DNA from: CAVWDI01 sp046259385
Lineage (GTDB): Bacteria > Chloroflexota > Anaerolineae > Anaerolineales > UBA4823
Reading direction: 5' to 3'
NCBI GenBank assembly: GCA_046259385.1
Contig: JBJYWI010000083.1
Coordinates: forward strand, 1 to 64,000
Length of the DNA: 64,000 bases
The notes under the pieces are model-generated. The model searched no databases. It saw only the letters and a program-made list of their open reading frames with translations, and was not told the origin of the DNA. The position numbers and the translations under genes were made by a program. This document shows, piece by piece, positions 48,580 through 57,394 of this stretch. Numbering within the stretch: the stretch's first letter is position 1; every line of letters begins with the position of its first letter.

Positions 48580-48757
48580 TGTTTCCTTATTCAATCAAAA
48601 ACCCCGCCTGTGTAATTCCGGCCGGGGTTTGAATTTCTATTTGTTGCAGGGAAATACACTCTGCAATTTATTTTTGCCTACGAAATATATAGTCGTGGTT
48701 TGATATCACTGAGAGGCCGGGAGATAACCGGCCGGTATTCCAACCTCCTTGTTAATC
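48580..48757 (-). promoter_or_regulatory. Structured 5' leader of RNase J (putative attenuator)
   Basis: Between the promoter and the RNase J ATG lie three hairpins on the minus strand: GGCCGG paired with CCGGCC (48733-48715), TTGCAG with CTGCAA (48666-48644), and a terminator stem AAACCCCG/CGGGGTTT followed by TTTTT (about 48630-48596), only 18 bases before the ATG. The palindrome CCGGCCGG occurs in the first hairpin and the terminator, so the two could pair alternatively. A Shine-Dalgarno-like AAGGAGG lies at 48750-48744 with no well-placed start codon. The arrangement suggests attenuation or autoregulation. Confidence 0.55.
48596..48630 (-). terminator. Terminator-like hairpin inside the RNase J leader
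   Basis: On the minus strand AAACCCCG pairs with CGGGGTTT over an inner loop of 16 bases, with TTTTT after it. It lies upstream of, not downstream of, a coding sequence, so read-through must be controlled for RNase J to be made. Confidence 0.65.
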
Positions 48758-48763
48758 CGGCGA

Positions 48764-48792
48764 ATTGTAGCACGGTTAAATTTTTTTGTAAA
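48764..48792 (-). promoter_or_regulatory. Sigma-70 promoter of RNase J
   Basis: On the minus strand TTTACA (48792-48787) and TACAAT (48769-48764) are exactly 17 bases apart. The start site would be near 48757, directly downstream of the groEL terminator. Confidence 0.8.
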
Positions 48793-48812
48793 GCACGGCA
48801 TATAAATTAATT

Positions 48813-48875
48813 AAAAAAACCCGGCTACAGCCATCTGCGCTTGGGGCCGCAGACCAGCTAAAAACCGGGTTTTTG
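48813..48875 (-). terminator. Intrinsic terminator of groESL
   Basis: On the minus strand AAAACCCGG pairs with CCGGGTTTT, enclosing an inner hairpin TCTGCG/CGCAGA, and a T tract follows. It lies 19 bases after the groEL stop at 48894. Confidence 0.85.
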
Positions 48876-48893
48876 TTACCTAGAAATTCGATT

Positions 48894-50525
48894 TTAATAA
48901 TCAGGCATTGGTGGGGCAGCCGGCATCTTTTCTTCTACGGGGATATCTGTGATCAGGGCTTCGGTGGTCAAAATCATGGCAGCGATGGAGGTCGCGTTTT
49001 CCATGGCGCCGCGGGTGACCTTTGCCGGGTCGATGACGCCACCTTCAACCATATCAAGATATTCCTCTTTCAGAACATCGAAACCAATCCGTTTATTGTC
49101 TTTTTCCTTCTGGGCTCGACGGACGCCCTCCAGAATAACAGAGCCTTCTTTGCCAGCGTTTTCCGCAATCTTGCGCAGCGGCATTTCAAGTGAGCGAAGC
49201 ACAATGTTGACGCCAATTTTTGCGTCATCGCCTTCAACCTTCAATTTCTCAAGAGCTGGCATTGCGTTGATGAGCGCAACGCCACCGCCCGGGACAATAC
49301 CCTCCTCAACAGCTGCACGTGTGGCTGAGAGAGCATCTTCAACCCGGTGCTTTTTCTCTTTGAGTTCGGTTTCTGTAGCCGCTCCAACCCGGATGATTGC
49401 AACGCCGCCGGACAGTTTTGCCAGGCGCTCCTGCAGTTTCTCTTTGTCGTAATCGCTGGTGCTCTTATCAATCTCGACTCGGATCTGCTCAATGCGTCCT
49501 TTGATACCGGAGGTGTCGCCTTTTCCGCCCACAATAGTGGTGTCATCCTTTGTAACAACCACTCTTTCAGCCCGACCAAGATCTTCAACTGAGGCGCTTT
49601 CCAGCTTACGGCCGGTTTCTTCAGAGATCACATTTGCGTTTGTCAGGATGGCGATATCCTGGAGCATTGCCTTACGGCGGTCGCCAAAGCCGGGAGCCTT
49701 GACAGCTACCACATTGAGCATGCCGCGTAGTTTATTCAGCACTAATGTTGCCAGAGCTTCGCCATCTATATCTTCAGCAATAATTACCAGATCGCGTTTG
49801 CCGACCTGTACCAGTTTCTCGAGCAGGGGCACAATATCGGTGGCTGCGGAAATCTTCTTATCGTGAATCAGCAGGTATGGCTCAGAGATATTGGCTTCCA
49901 TCTGCTCCGGGTCAGTGATGAAATAGGGTGAGATATAGCCGCGGTCAAACTGCATACCTTCGACATATTCGGTTTCAAATTCAAGGCCTTTCGATTCCTC
50001 AACAGTGATAACGCCGTCTTTTCCTACCTTGTCCATTACTTCCGCGATCAGCTCGCCGATTACACGATCCTGTGCGGAGATGGAAGCGACGTTTGCAATC
50101 TCTTCTTTTGTAGTGAGGTCAATTGATTGCTTGTTGATCTCATCGGATACGGCTTTTGTGGCAGCTTCAATGCCGCGTTTCAGCAGCATAGGATTTGCGC
50201 CAGCAGCCAGGTTCTTCATGCCCTCAACGACAACGGTGTGGGCCAGAACAGTGGATGTTGTGGTGCCGTCGCCAGCGATATCATTGGTTTTTGTGGCTGC
50301 TTCCTTGAGCAGCTGGGCACCCATGTTTTCAAATGGATCTTCGAGTTCAATTTCCTTGGCTACTGTCACACCGTCGTGTGTGATTGTAGGAGAACCGAAT
50401 TTCTTATCCAGGGCGACATTGCGCCCTTTCGGTCCAAGAGTGGTGGTTACAGCGTTTGCTAAAATTTCCATGCCGTGCTGTAAACGGCGTCGTGCGTCTT
50501 CTGAGAAGATTAATTGTTTAGCCAT
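48894..50525 (-). CDS. groL: Chaperonin GroEL (60 kDa)
   Basis: A 543-residue chaperonin that forms the double-ring folding chamber. The start [17 protein letters not shown], the [22 protein letters not shown] motif (about residues 32-53), [12 protein letters not shown] and [11 protein letters not shown] (about 412) are all typical. The C-terminal tail is Pro-rich (PAAPPMPDY) in place of the GGM repeats of E. coli GroEL. It follows groES by 26 bp. Expression should be controlled by HrcA at the CIRCE site before groES. Confidence 0.97.
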   Translation of the reverse strand: MAKQLIFSEDARRRLQHGMEILANAVTTTLGPKGRNVALDKKFGSPTITHDGVTVAKEIELEDPFENMGAQLLKEAATKTNDIAGDGTTTSTVLAHTVVVEGMKNLAAGANPMLLKRGIEAATKAVSDEINKQSIDLTTKEEIANVASISAQDRVIGELIAEVMDKVGKDGVITVEESKGLEFETEYVEGMQFDRGYISPYFITDPEQMEANISEPYLLIHDKKISAATDIVPLLEKLVQVGKRDLVIIAEDIDGEALATLVLNKLRGMLNVVAVKAPGFGDRRKAMLQDIAILTNANVISEETGRKLESASVEDLGRAERVVVTKDDTTIVGGKGDTSGIKGRIEQIRVEIDKSTSDYDKEKLQERLAKLSGGVAIIRVGAATETELKEKKHRVEDALSATRAAVEEGIVPGGGVALINAMPALEKLKVEGDDAKIGVNIVLRSLEMPLRKIAENAGKEGSVILEGVRRAQKEKDNKRIGFDVLKEEYLDMVEGGVIDPAKVTRGAMENATSIAAMILTTEALITDIPVEEKMPAAPPMPDY

Positions 50526-50551
50526 CAGTATTTACTCCTTCAAAGTGGGGT

Positions 50552-50848
50552 TTATTCTAAAACGATTGCCAGCAAGTCACTTTCTTTAAGGATGAGCAGT
50601 TTCTTGCCTTCAACTTTGATCTCTGTTCCCGCATATTTGGCGAACAGAACTGTATCGCCTTCCTTGACGTCCATAGGGATGTATTTTCCATCTTCATCCC
50701 TTTCTCCTGGACCGGTTGAGAGGACAGTACCTTTTTGTGGTTTCTCCTTGGCGGTCTCTGGAAGAACAATCCCGCCAGCGGTCACCTCTTCCTGTTCAAC
50801 CGGCTCGACCACAACACGATTCCCTAGGGGTTTGAGAGTCATAGACAT
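50552..50848 (-). CDS. groS: Co-chaperonin GroES
   Basis: A 98-residue protein that forms the heptameric lid of GroEL. Typical parts: [17 protein letters not shown], the mobile loop [19 protein letters not shown], and [22 protein letters not shown] chose the ATG at 50848 because AGGAGGT lies six bases upstream; an in-frame start at 50896 would overlap the CIRCE operator. First gene of the groESL operon. Confidence 0.97.
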   Translation of the reverse strand: MSMTLKPLGNRVVVEPVEQEEVTAGGIVLPETAKEKPQKGTVLSTGPGERDEDGKYIPMDVKEGDTVLFAKYAGTEIKVEGKKLLILKESDLLAIVLE

Positions 50849-50889
50849 GCTTACCTCCTGAAAAAATTTATAATTTACATGCAGACAAG

Positions 50890-50916
50890 TTAGCACTCAA
50901 GGGATTGGAGTGCTAA
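50890..50916. promoter_or_regulatory. CIRCE operator of groESL (HrcA-binding site)
   Basis: A perfect inverted repeat TTAGCACTC-N9-GAGTGCTAA, the consensus CIRCE element. It lies just downstream of the groES promoter and 42 bases before the groES ATG, so bound HrcA (encoded at 55628-56668) would block transcription until heat shock. Confidence 0.97.
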
Positions 50917-50927
50917 CTTGTGCCCGA

Positions 50928-50956
50928 ATGATACTCAAATTGTAGGGTTACGTCAA
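50928..50956 (-). promoter_or_regulatory. Sigma-70 promoter of groESL
   Basis: On the minus strand TTGACG (50956-50951) and TATCAT (50933-50928) are 17 bases apart, with the CIRCE element starting 11 bases past the -10 box. The -10 is identical to that of the hrcA promoter. Confidence 0.85.
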
Positions 50957-50999
50957 GGGAATGAAGGGTGATTCTTATAAAATATTTACAAATGCGCCG

Positions 51000-52445
51000 C
51001 TAGCCTTCCATCGTCCCAGCTTCCGGGGTGCTCTCCAATTCGGGGGTAGTATCCAGAGAGGGAGTTTCGGTCGGCTCAGGCGTGTATCCCCCTTCCAGCC
51101 TGCGGCATATCCCCTCACTGTCTTCTACAATGCTCATCAGGGTTGGGTCATCCGGGTAAGCAGCCCGCACTTCCTGAAGGACCCTTAATGCCTCATCGCA
51201 GAAATTTTCTTCGGGGCGGCTCAAAAAAGCCAGATTTGTTCCATACTCGAGATAGTAATACGCGATCTGCAAACTGGTCAAAGGGAGTCCTTCTACCGCG
51301 ACACCTCCAAGTTCGTTTTCCTCGGCGGTGCATCCACGCACGGCGCATTTCAACAGTGGTAGCGCGCCCTCATAATTGCGGGCGCGCCGGTATATCAAAC
51401 CGAATTGACCATAGGTGTGGGCGCGGGTGGGGTCCATGTTTAATGCTTTTTCCGCGTTAATCGAGGCGGCAAAGAATTGACCCTGCTGGGCATACGTCCG
51501 GGCGATCTCAAGGTAGGGTACCGGGTTTTTAACGCCGAGCTGTTCTTCAATCTTCGCGGCGCGATCGAAATACTCCAGAGCCCTCTCAGGGCTCCGAATG
51601 CCCTCCCGGTAGTTCTGACCGATTCGGACGTACAAAAATGTCATATTGGGGGTGATTTCAACAGCCCGTTGATACTGCTGGATGGCGCTGTTATACTGGC
51701 CGAGAGTCTCCAACACATACCCGTAAACACGATGTGTGTCCATGGAGTTCGGGTCCTGGGAAACCGCCTGGGAGGCATATTTTTCTGCCTGCAGCCATTT
51801 TTGCTGGTCAGCCAAAATCTCAGCGTAGTAAGCTAAAGCAAGCGCGTTTTCCGGGTCAAGCTGAAAGGCGCGCGTTGCTTCCCTTTCAGCATCTATCAGG
51901 ATTTCTTCTCGCTCCGAATCTGAATGTAAAGGATTATAAGCATACCAATCCAGAACAAATGCCCGGATGGCATGATTGAGACTGTCATCCGGATCTTTTT
52001 CAACCGCCATGTCTGCGGATTCCAGGGCTTCTTCAAGGCGCTGGAGCCGGTCGGCGTCGCTGGGGAGCATGTTGGAAGAGTATGCCTGGATGCGGGCTAA
52101 TTCTGCCCAAGCTTTCGCGTTATCCGGGTCTTCCTCAAGCGCAGCTTTGTAGGCATCAATAGCATCGTTGATGGGGGGTGTATCCTGGCTGGCAGCAGCG
52201 CTGCTGCTCGGGTCATCGAGTTTTCCAGCTTCGAAGTATGCCTGCGCTTCAAGGAAAAGCGAATCCGCCATCCTGGTGGGGGTTGGGGTGGGTTCAAACG
52301 GGGATTTGAGTTCACCGCGCTGGACTCTCAACAGAAGCCAGAGACTGGCAAGAATTAAAGCCAGTAAAAACGAGATTCTGAAGAGATTCAGCCCCTTGCG
52401 CCTTGGGCGGAAGGTGGGCCGTTTGCCCACTATTTTGCGTTCCAT
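51000..52445 (-). CDS. Membrane-anchored TPR protein, paralogue 1
   Basis: A 481-residue protein. A basic N-terminus and one membrane helix (about 23-42) are followed by a Pro/Thr-rich linker (EPTPTPTRMADS) and about eight TPR units (about 60-345; IDAYKAALEEDPDNAKAWAELARIQ). The C-terminal part (about 355-440) contains LLKCAVRGC and VAVEGLPLTSLQIAYYYLEYG, a block shared with the neighbour gene, then an acidic, Thr/Pro-rich tail (PEPTETPSLDTTPELES). The helix places the TPRs outside the cell. The start codon overlaps the stop of the upstream paralogue by 1 base. The function is unknown. Confidence 0.78.
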   Translation of the reverse strand: MERKIVGKRPTFRPRRKGLNLFRISFLLALILASLWLLLRVQRGELKSPFEPTPTPTRMADSLFLEAQAYFEAGKLDDPSSSAAASQDTPPINDAIDAYKAALEEDPDNAKAWAELARIQAYSSNMLPSDADRLQRLEEALESADMAVEKDPDDSLNHAIRAFVLDWYAYNPLHSDSEREEILIDAEREATRAFQLDPENALALAYYAEILADQQKWLQAEKYASQAVSQDPNSMDTHRVYGYVLETLGQYNSAIQQYQRAVEITPNMTFLYVRIGQNYREGIRSPERALEYFDRAAKIEEQLGVKNPVPYLEIARTYAQQGQFFAASINAEKALNMDPTRAHTYGQFGLIYRRARNYEGALPLLKCAVRGCTAEENELGGVAVEGLPLTSLQIAYYYLEYGTNLAFLSRPEENFCDEALRVLQEVRAAYPDDPTLMSIVEDSEGICRRLEGGYTPEPTETPSLDTTPELESTPEAGTMEG

Positions 52446-53701
52446 CAGGACTCGGATTCTTCGGTAGGAGTTTCTTCTATCACCGGTTCCGTGGGTGGGG
52501 TTTCAGCGTTCGCCTGGCAGACAGCCAGACCTTCATTGGCGTTGTAAACTGCGATCTCGTCCTCGGGAACGCCGACAAGCAGTTCCTGGAAGACGGGTAT
52601 TGCTTCAGCGCAGCGATTCAATCGAGCCAGGGCGAACCCGTAGTACCAGTAATATTCTTCCACCCGGCCATATTCCAACGGTACACCCTCAACGACTACT
52701 CCATCTTCAGACACGCCGCCGCGCACTGCCAGTGCAAGTGATTCCACCGCTTTGTCGAATTCATTATTTTTATAATAAACAATTCCCAGGTTGCCGTGCA
52801 AGCGAGGATTGTTTTGTTCGACTTCTATAGCTTCTTCGGCATACTGGGCTGCCTGCGCGTAGCGCCCGTCTGCGAAATAGGCTCGCGAGAGCTCGGTAAG
52901 CGCGACCGGGTCATATGGGTTGAGCGCATACCCTGCAAGCAAAACCTCTTGAGCCTGTTCGAGCTGCCCGAGGGCTTTGTAGGTCACGCCCAGGTAAAGG
53001 TGCAGATTGGCTATATTTTTGTTGATCGCGATAGCTGCCTGGAATTCATCCACCGCCTGTTCAAGATTCTGGGTATTAAAAAGCACGATACCGCGAATGC
53101 GGTGGGTCTCGAGTAATGTGGGGTCGAGTTCCTGGGCGATTTTTGATTCATTGGCGGCTTTTTCGTATAGCCCAAAATCGTTTTGATTTATTAATATCTC
53201 TGCGTAGTACGCGTGCGCCAAGGCATTATTCGGATCCAATTCAAGCGCTTTTTTGATTTCAACTTCGGCTTCAGCAAATTTCTCTTGGAATCCAAGTGCC
53301 CAACCCTGAACAGCGTGCGCGAGAGGGTTATTGGGATTTTGCAGCAGCGCATTCTGGGCGTTCATGACTGCTTCTTCATACTCGCCCATCCAAACTTGAA
53401 TGCGGGCTAGGTTAATATAGTTGGATGAATTTTCCGGGTTGACCCTGATAGCTTCTTTGTAGGCATCCATAGCCTGAGTCAGTTTGCCCTCTTCAAACAG
53501 GTCGGAAGCTTGGTTTATGAAAGACTCCGGGCTTTTTGTTGGGGTCGAGGTTGGCACGAACAGGGGAGGTGTCGCCGGAACTACAACCTGGTTAATGTAC
53601 AGAGCTGCGCCGATTAATATTAAAAGGAGAACAATGCGGAACCAGTTTGGGCGGCGCCTGGGCTTGCGGGTCATATTCAATTTGTTTCCGCGCAAATACA
53701 T
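52445..53701 (-). CDS. Membrane-anchored TPR protein, paralogue 2
   Basis: A 418-residue protein with the same plan as the following gene: a basic N-terminus (TRKPRRRPNW), one membrane helix (about 20-40), a Pro/Thr linker (VPTSTPTKSPES), about eight TPR units (AMDAYKEAIRVNPENSSNYINLARIQ), and the shared block LALAVRGG ... VVVEGVPLEYGRVEEYYWYYGFA near residues 328-355. The tail is acidic (TEEVIEETPTEESES type). Two in-frame starts are possible, 53701 and 53674 (MTRKPRR); I give the longer one. It is the upstream gene of a coupled pair. Confidence 0.78.
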   Translation of the reverse strand: MYLRGNKLNMTRKPRRRPNWFRIVLLLILIGAALYINQVVVPATPPLFVPTSTPTKSPESFINQASDLFEEGKLTQAMDAYKEAIRVNPENSSNYINLARIQVWMGEYEEAVMNAQNALLQNPNNPLAHAVQGWALGFQEKFAEAEVEIKKALELDPNNALAHAYYAEILINQNDFGLYEKAANESKIAQELDPTLLETHRIRGIVLFNTQNLEQAVDEFQAAIAINKNIANLHLYLGVTYKALGQLEQAQEVLLAGYALNPYDPVALTELSRAYFADGRYAQAAQYAEEAIEVEQNNPRLHGNLGIVYYKNNEFDKAVESLALAVRGGVSEDGVVVEGVPLEYGRVEEYYWYYGFALARLNRCAEAIPVFQELLVGVPEDEIAVYNANEGLAVCQANAETPPTEPVIEETPTEESES

Positions 53702-53797
53702 GCATTCATATTACCATTCCAAAAGAATTGAAGTCAAGCAGGATGGGGTCGCACCGACCCAATTGTAAACTGCCCTTAAAGAGAGATTTGACTATCC

Positions 53798-53826
53798 TTA
53801 ACAATTGTGGTTTTTCTTGCTATGAT
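53798..53826 (+). promoter_or_regulatory. Sigma-70 promoter of the trmD operon
   Basis: TTAACA (53798-53803) and TATGAT (53821-53826) are 17 bases apart. The start site would be near 53833, 56 bases before the GTG at 53889. Confidence 0.7.
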
Positions 53827-53888
53827 TTGTATACTTCGCCAGCAGAACTATTACCGTTGAAAAGTTTGTATTCCAAAAGGAGCATATT

Positions 53889-54722
53889 GTGGGTTCAATT
53901 AAACCGGTCGATATTCATTCCGGGGGGGAAGCGAAGTGGAGGTTGGTATTTGAGGTCTTCACTTTATTTCCGGGGGTATTTAAGCCTTATCTCGAGGCCA
54001 GCATACTGCAGAAAGCGCGCGAGCGAGGATTTGTGAAAGTAAATTTACACAATATTCGTGATTGGACTTCAGACCGCCATCACGTTACAGATGATGTGCC
54101 TTACGGCGGCGGCGGCGGGATGGTAATGAAACCGGAACCTATATTTGCAGCGGTTGAGGGTGTTCTGGGCAACCGGGTGGAATGTCCGCTCATCCTGCTC
54201 ACTCCACAGGGCAGGTTATTCACGCAGTCGGTTGCGGAGGAGTTGGTAATAAAAGCTGGCCAGGGTTCACAGCTAGACGTGGATAACCTGGAAGAGCGCC
54301 AGCTGGGTTTGATCTGTGGCAGGTACGAAGGCGTTGACGAGCGTGTGCGGATCTATCTGGCGAGCGATGAGCTCTCGATTGGCGATTATGTGCTTACAGG
54401 TGGAGAACTAGGGGCTATGGTAGTGATAGATGCGCTCGTGCGGTTGATCCCAGGCGTGCTTGGCGATCCCCAGGCAACTGCAAAGGATTCCCATTCAAGC
54501 GGACTGCTCGAGCACCCTCAATATACCCGGCCAGCGGAGTTCCGGGGATGGCAGGTGCCGGATGTGTTGCTCTCAGGCGACCACGCCAGAATTGGAGAAT
54601 GGCGCAGACAGCAGGCGTTAAGAAGGACCCTCGAGCGGCGACCGGAATTGCTGGATACAGCCCAATTAACGGAGAGCGACTTCCAGTTTCTGAAAAAAAT
54701 CAGGGGTTCTGAACTCCCCTGA
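53889..54722 (+). CDS. trmD: tRNA (guanine-37-N1)-methyltransferase
   Basis: A 277-residue SPOUT enzyme that methylates G37 next to the anticodon, keeping the reading frame. The start region [20 protein letters not shown], then [33 protein letters not shown] and [19 protein letters not shown] (the trefoil-knot SAM site) are canonical. The frame opens with GTG at 53889, giving about 18 residues before the usual start; a TTG at 53943 (LVFEVF) is the other candidate. The RluA-type gene follows after 5 bp. Confidence 0.95.
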   Translation: MGSIKPVDIHSGGEAKWRLVFEVFTLFPGVFKPYLEASILQKARERGFVKVNLHNIRDWTSDRHHVTDDVPYGGGGGMVMKPEPIFAAVEGVLGNRVECPLILLTPQGRLFTQSVAEELVIKAGQGSQLDVDNLEERQLGLICGRYEGVDERVRIYLASDELSIGDYVLTGGELGAMVVIDALVRLIPGVLGDPQATAKDSHSSGLLEHPQYTRPAEFRGWQVPDVLLSGDHARIGEWRRQQALRRTLERRPELLDTAQLTESDFQFLKKIRGSELP

Positions 54723-54727
54723 TCATT

Positions 54728-55471
54728 TTGAGATTAAGTTTGATCCTGGAACCAGAGGCGATCGTCCTGCATATAGATGAAAATCTGCTGGTGGTAAACA
54801 AGCCGGCTGGAATTACTGTGACCCAGGACGGTTATTACCCGGAGAAGATTTTCCTCAAAAAGGCGCTCGAATCAGCTTTCGGGAGGATATGGGTGGTTCA
54901 CAGGCTTGACCGCCAGACAAGCGGGGTGATCGTATTCGCCCGGAACCCGGATTACCACCGCAGGTTAAATGAACAATTTCAAAAACGGAATATCCAGAAG
55001 ATATACCATGCTTTGGTTATAGGAACACCTCCGTGGGATTCAAAGACGGTTGATCTGGCTTTGCTGGCGGATGGTGACCGGCAACATAGAACAGTGGTGG
55101 ATAGTCAGCGCGGTAAGCCGGCTGTAACCGAACTTTTTATCAGGGAATCATATAAGGGCTGGGCACTGGTAGAGGTTATGCCGCGCACAGGACGCACTCA
55201 CCAGATACGAGCTCACCTGAAAGCGGCTGGCTACCCGGCAGCATGTGACCCGCTCTATGGCGATGGAAAACCGATTTATCTTTCAAATTTAAAATCTAAT
55301 TACCAGAAAGGGGATAAACCTGAGAAGCCACTGCTCGATAGAGTTGGATTGCATGCGTTAAAGTTATATATACCCGCAGGAGAGTTAAAGGGCACTCTGG
55401 AATTCACGGCTCCTTACCAGGATGATTTTAAAAAAGTGCTGCGCCAGCTTCGCAAATACTTACCTGGGTAG
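54728..55471 (+). CDS. RluA-family pseudouridine synthase
   Basis: A 247-residue RNA pseudouridine synthase. The family motif HRLDRQTSGVIVFARN carries the catalytic aspartate (about residue 60), with EVMPRTGRTHQIRAHLKAAGYP and DPLYGDG downstream. The S4 domain of some RluA proteins is absent. The target (23S rRNA or tRNA) is unknown. The TTG start at 54728 is the first in frame after the trmD stop; the conserved part starts at VLHIDENLLVVNKPAGI. Confidence 0.9.
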   Translation: MRLSLILEPEAIVLHIDENLLVVNKPAGITVTQDGYYPEKIFLKKALESAFGRIWVVHRLDRQTSGVIVFARNPDYHRRLNEQFQKRNIQKIYHALVIGTPPWDSKTVDLALLADGDRQHRTVVDSQRGKPAVTELFIRESYKGWALVEVMPRTGRTHQIRAHLKAAGYPAACDPLYGDGKPIYLSNLKSNYQKGDKPEKPLLDRVGLHALKLYIPAGELKGTLEFTAPYQDDFKKVLRQLRKYLPG

Positions 55472-55544
55472 ATACATGGGACGGCAAATTGTCCCTAGGA
55501 TGTTAAATCCTTATTAGAATCTGGCGCTTCGCTGGGGGGATTTC

Positions 55545-55573
55545 TTGACTGCCATAAACCGGCATGGTATCAT
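55545..55573 (+). promoter_or_regulatory. Sigma-70 promoter of the hrcA-grpE-dnaK-dnaJ operon
   Basis: TTGACT (55545-55550) and TATCAT (55568-55573) are exactly 17 bases apart. The start site near 55580 lies just before the CIRCE element. Confidence 0.88.
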
Positions 55574-55586
55574 CATATTCGAGGTA

Positions 55587-55613
55587 TTAGCACTCTCTTA
55601 TTGAGAGTGCTAA
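55587..55613. promoter_or_regulatory. CIRCE operator of the hrcA operon
   Basis: A perfect TTAGCACTC-N9-GAGTGCTAA inverted repeat, 14 bases past the -10 box and 14 bases before the hrcA ATG. It should let HrcA repress its own operon. The pairing extends by two more bases on the inner side of each arm (CTCTC/GAGAG). Confidence 0.97.
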
Positions 55614-55627
55614 TATATATAGGATAG

Positions 55628-56668
55628 ATGAACGATCTCACCGAACGTCAAAGGATGATCCTGGCCCTGATAATCCGGGATTATATTGATTCAGCCCAAC
55701 CAGTTGGTTCAAAACGGCTGGTGGACACATATGGTCTGAAAGTAAGCTCAGCTACTGTGCGCAATGAGATGCTCGCGCTTTCTGATCTGGGTTACCTCAG
55801 GCAGCCGCACACCTCCGCTGGACGCGTACCAACCGAGGAAGGTTACCGCTATTTTGTGGGTCAATTGATGGGACACACCGAACTTCCGGTAGAAACGAGG
55901 CGCACGATTGTTCACCAGTTCTACCAGGCAGGGATGGATGTTGACCGCTGGATGCGCCTGGCTGCTTCTGTGCTTGCCCACCAATCCCAAGCGGCATCGC
56001 TGGTAACAGCACCCCATTCCGACCGGGTGGTTTTCAAGCATCTGGAATTAATCAGTACCCTAGGCAGGCAGGTATTGATGGTGCTGGTTCTATCTGGCGG
56101 GGAAGTAAGCCAGCAGATGCTGACCTTGGCTGAACCTGTGTCACAGGATCGCCTTAGCGAGGCAACCCAGGCGCTGAATGCGTTATTGAGCGGATTGGAC
56201 ACTGAGTCAATCTCCTCACTATCTCTTAAACTGGATGCACTGGAAGGAGATATCGTCAGATTGGTTCTGGATGATATGCGTCGGGCGGGTAAAGTGCTGG
56301 CGGGAGAAGTATATCGAGACGGGCTTACTCGGGTGCTGTCCGAACCGGAATTTGAAGAAGCGGATTTCGCACGCAACGCGCTGAGAATTTTTGAAGAAAG
56401 GCCTCTCCTTGAAGATTTGCTTAACCGCACTGTTTTGTCAAGTGATGTGAGTGGTGTTCAGGTTGTAATCGGAGGCGAAGGCACATGGGAAGAATTGAGA
56501 AATTTTTCAATGGTTCTTTCTCGCTATGGTTCTCCCGGGATAATGACTGGAACTCTGGGAGTTTTGGGTCCAATCCGGATGCCTTACGGGCGGACCATAT
56601 CAACGGTCCGTTTTGTGGCGAGTTTATTAAGCGAACTTGTTGAGGATAAATTTTCCGAACAGATCTAA
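55628..56668 (+). CDS. hrcA: Heat-inducible transcription repressor HrcA
   Basis: A 346-residue repressor of class I heat-shock genes. The N-terminal winged helix is seen (LTERQRMILALIIRDYIDSAQPVGSKRLVD, SATVRNEMLALSDLGYLRQPHTSAGR), followed by the GAF-like and inserted dimerisation regions and the C-terminal motif GILGPIRMPYGRTI-like (GVLGPIRMPYGRTI). It should bind the CIRCE sites at 55587 and 50890, with GroEL as the expected co-factor. First gene of the operon; grpE follows after 48 bp. Confidence 0.96.
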   Translation: MNDLTERQRMILALIIRDYIDSAQPVGSKRLVDTYGLKVSSATVRNEMLALSDLGYLRQPHTSAGRVPTEEGYRYFVGQLMGHTELPVETRRTIVHQFYQAGMDVDRWMRLAASVLAHQSQAASLVTAPHSDRVVFKHLELISTLGRQVLMVLVLSGGEVSQQMLTLAEPVSQDRLSEATQALNALLSGLDTESISSLSLKLDALEGDIVRLVLDDMRRAGKVLAGEVYRDGLTRVLSEPEFEEADFARNALRIFEERPLLEDLLNRTVLSSDVSGVQVVIGGEGTWEELRNFSMVLSRYGSPGIMTGTLGVLGPIRMPYGRTISTVRFVASLLSELVEDKFSEQI

Positions 56669-56716
56669 ACTTTTTCATATATAGAACAACATTTTGTAAG
56701 GAGTTTCAAATACGAA

Positions 56717-57325
56717 ATGACTGATCAAAGAGCAAAAGATGAAATTAAGAAAAATGGGATGGCTGAACTTGAAGATCAAGATGAGCCAGATGTGGATTCA
56801 AACCATGCTTCCGCGGGTGACGAATTAATAGAAGTTGAACAATCCGGTGACACACCGGAAAGCCCGGAGGAACTGACCCGGGAGTTAGCGGATACCCGCG
56901 AAAAAGCGCAGGAATACCTTGATGGCTGGCAACGTTCCCGGGCTGAATTTGTTAATTATAAAAAAAGGAAAGAGAAAGAGCAGGCGGAATCATACCAGTA
57001 TATGAAGGGTGAAATCATCAAACAATACCTGGAGGTAATCGACGACCTGGAAAGGGCTTTGAACAACCGGTCTGAGGAAGTAAACATCGCTGAGTGGACA
57101 AACGGTATTGAGTTAATCTACCGGAAAATGCTGAAAATTCTTGAATCTGAAGGTGTGACTGTGATGGAAAGCGAGGATGGGATGTTTAATCCAAACCTGC
57201 ACGAAGCGATTTCTTCAGAGGCAAGCGATGAGTTCGACAGCGGAGAGATTATTGAGGTCGTCAAAAAGGGTTATTTGATCAATGACCGGGTGTTGCGCCC
57301 GGCGCAGGTAAGAGTTGCAAGATAA
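56717..57325 (+). CDS. grpE: Nucleotide exchange factor GrpE
   Basis: A 202-residue co-chaperone that releases ADP from DnaK. The acidic N-terminus (about 1-60) is followed by a long coiled-coil helix (ADTREKAQEYLDGWQRSRAEF) and the C-terminal beta domain (VNPNLHEAI-like: GMFNPNLHEAISS; VVKKGYLINDRVLRPAQVRVA). Preceded by AAGGAG upstream of the ATG. Sits between hrcA and dnaK. Confidence 0.95.
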   Translation: MTDQRAKDEIKKNGMAELEDQDEPDVDSNHASAGDELIEVEQSGDTPESPEELTRELADTREKAQEYLDGWQRSRAEFVNYKKRKEKEQAESYQYMKGEIIKQYLEVIDDLERALNNRSEEVNIAEWTNGIELIYRKMLKILESEGVTVMESEDGMFNPNLHEAISSEASDEFDSGEIIEVVKKGYLINDRVLRPAQVRVAR

Positions 57326-57394
57326 ACCGGGAAATCTGGATTATAAAAATACTTTACTTTATCCTTTTTAACCAGGAATCATGGAGGAAAATAA

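Noticed and set aside
48721..48757. Leader peptide after AAGGAGG in the RNase J leader
   Set aside because: The only in-frame starts are a TTG directly touching the Shine-Dalgarno, or a GTG more than 25 bases away; spacing is wrong for both, so I did not call a gene.
50005..50589. 194-codon frame antisense to groEL
   Set aside because: Long antisense frames are common opposite conserved, biased genes; the composition is Ser/Phe-rich with no domain, and groEL is certain.
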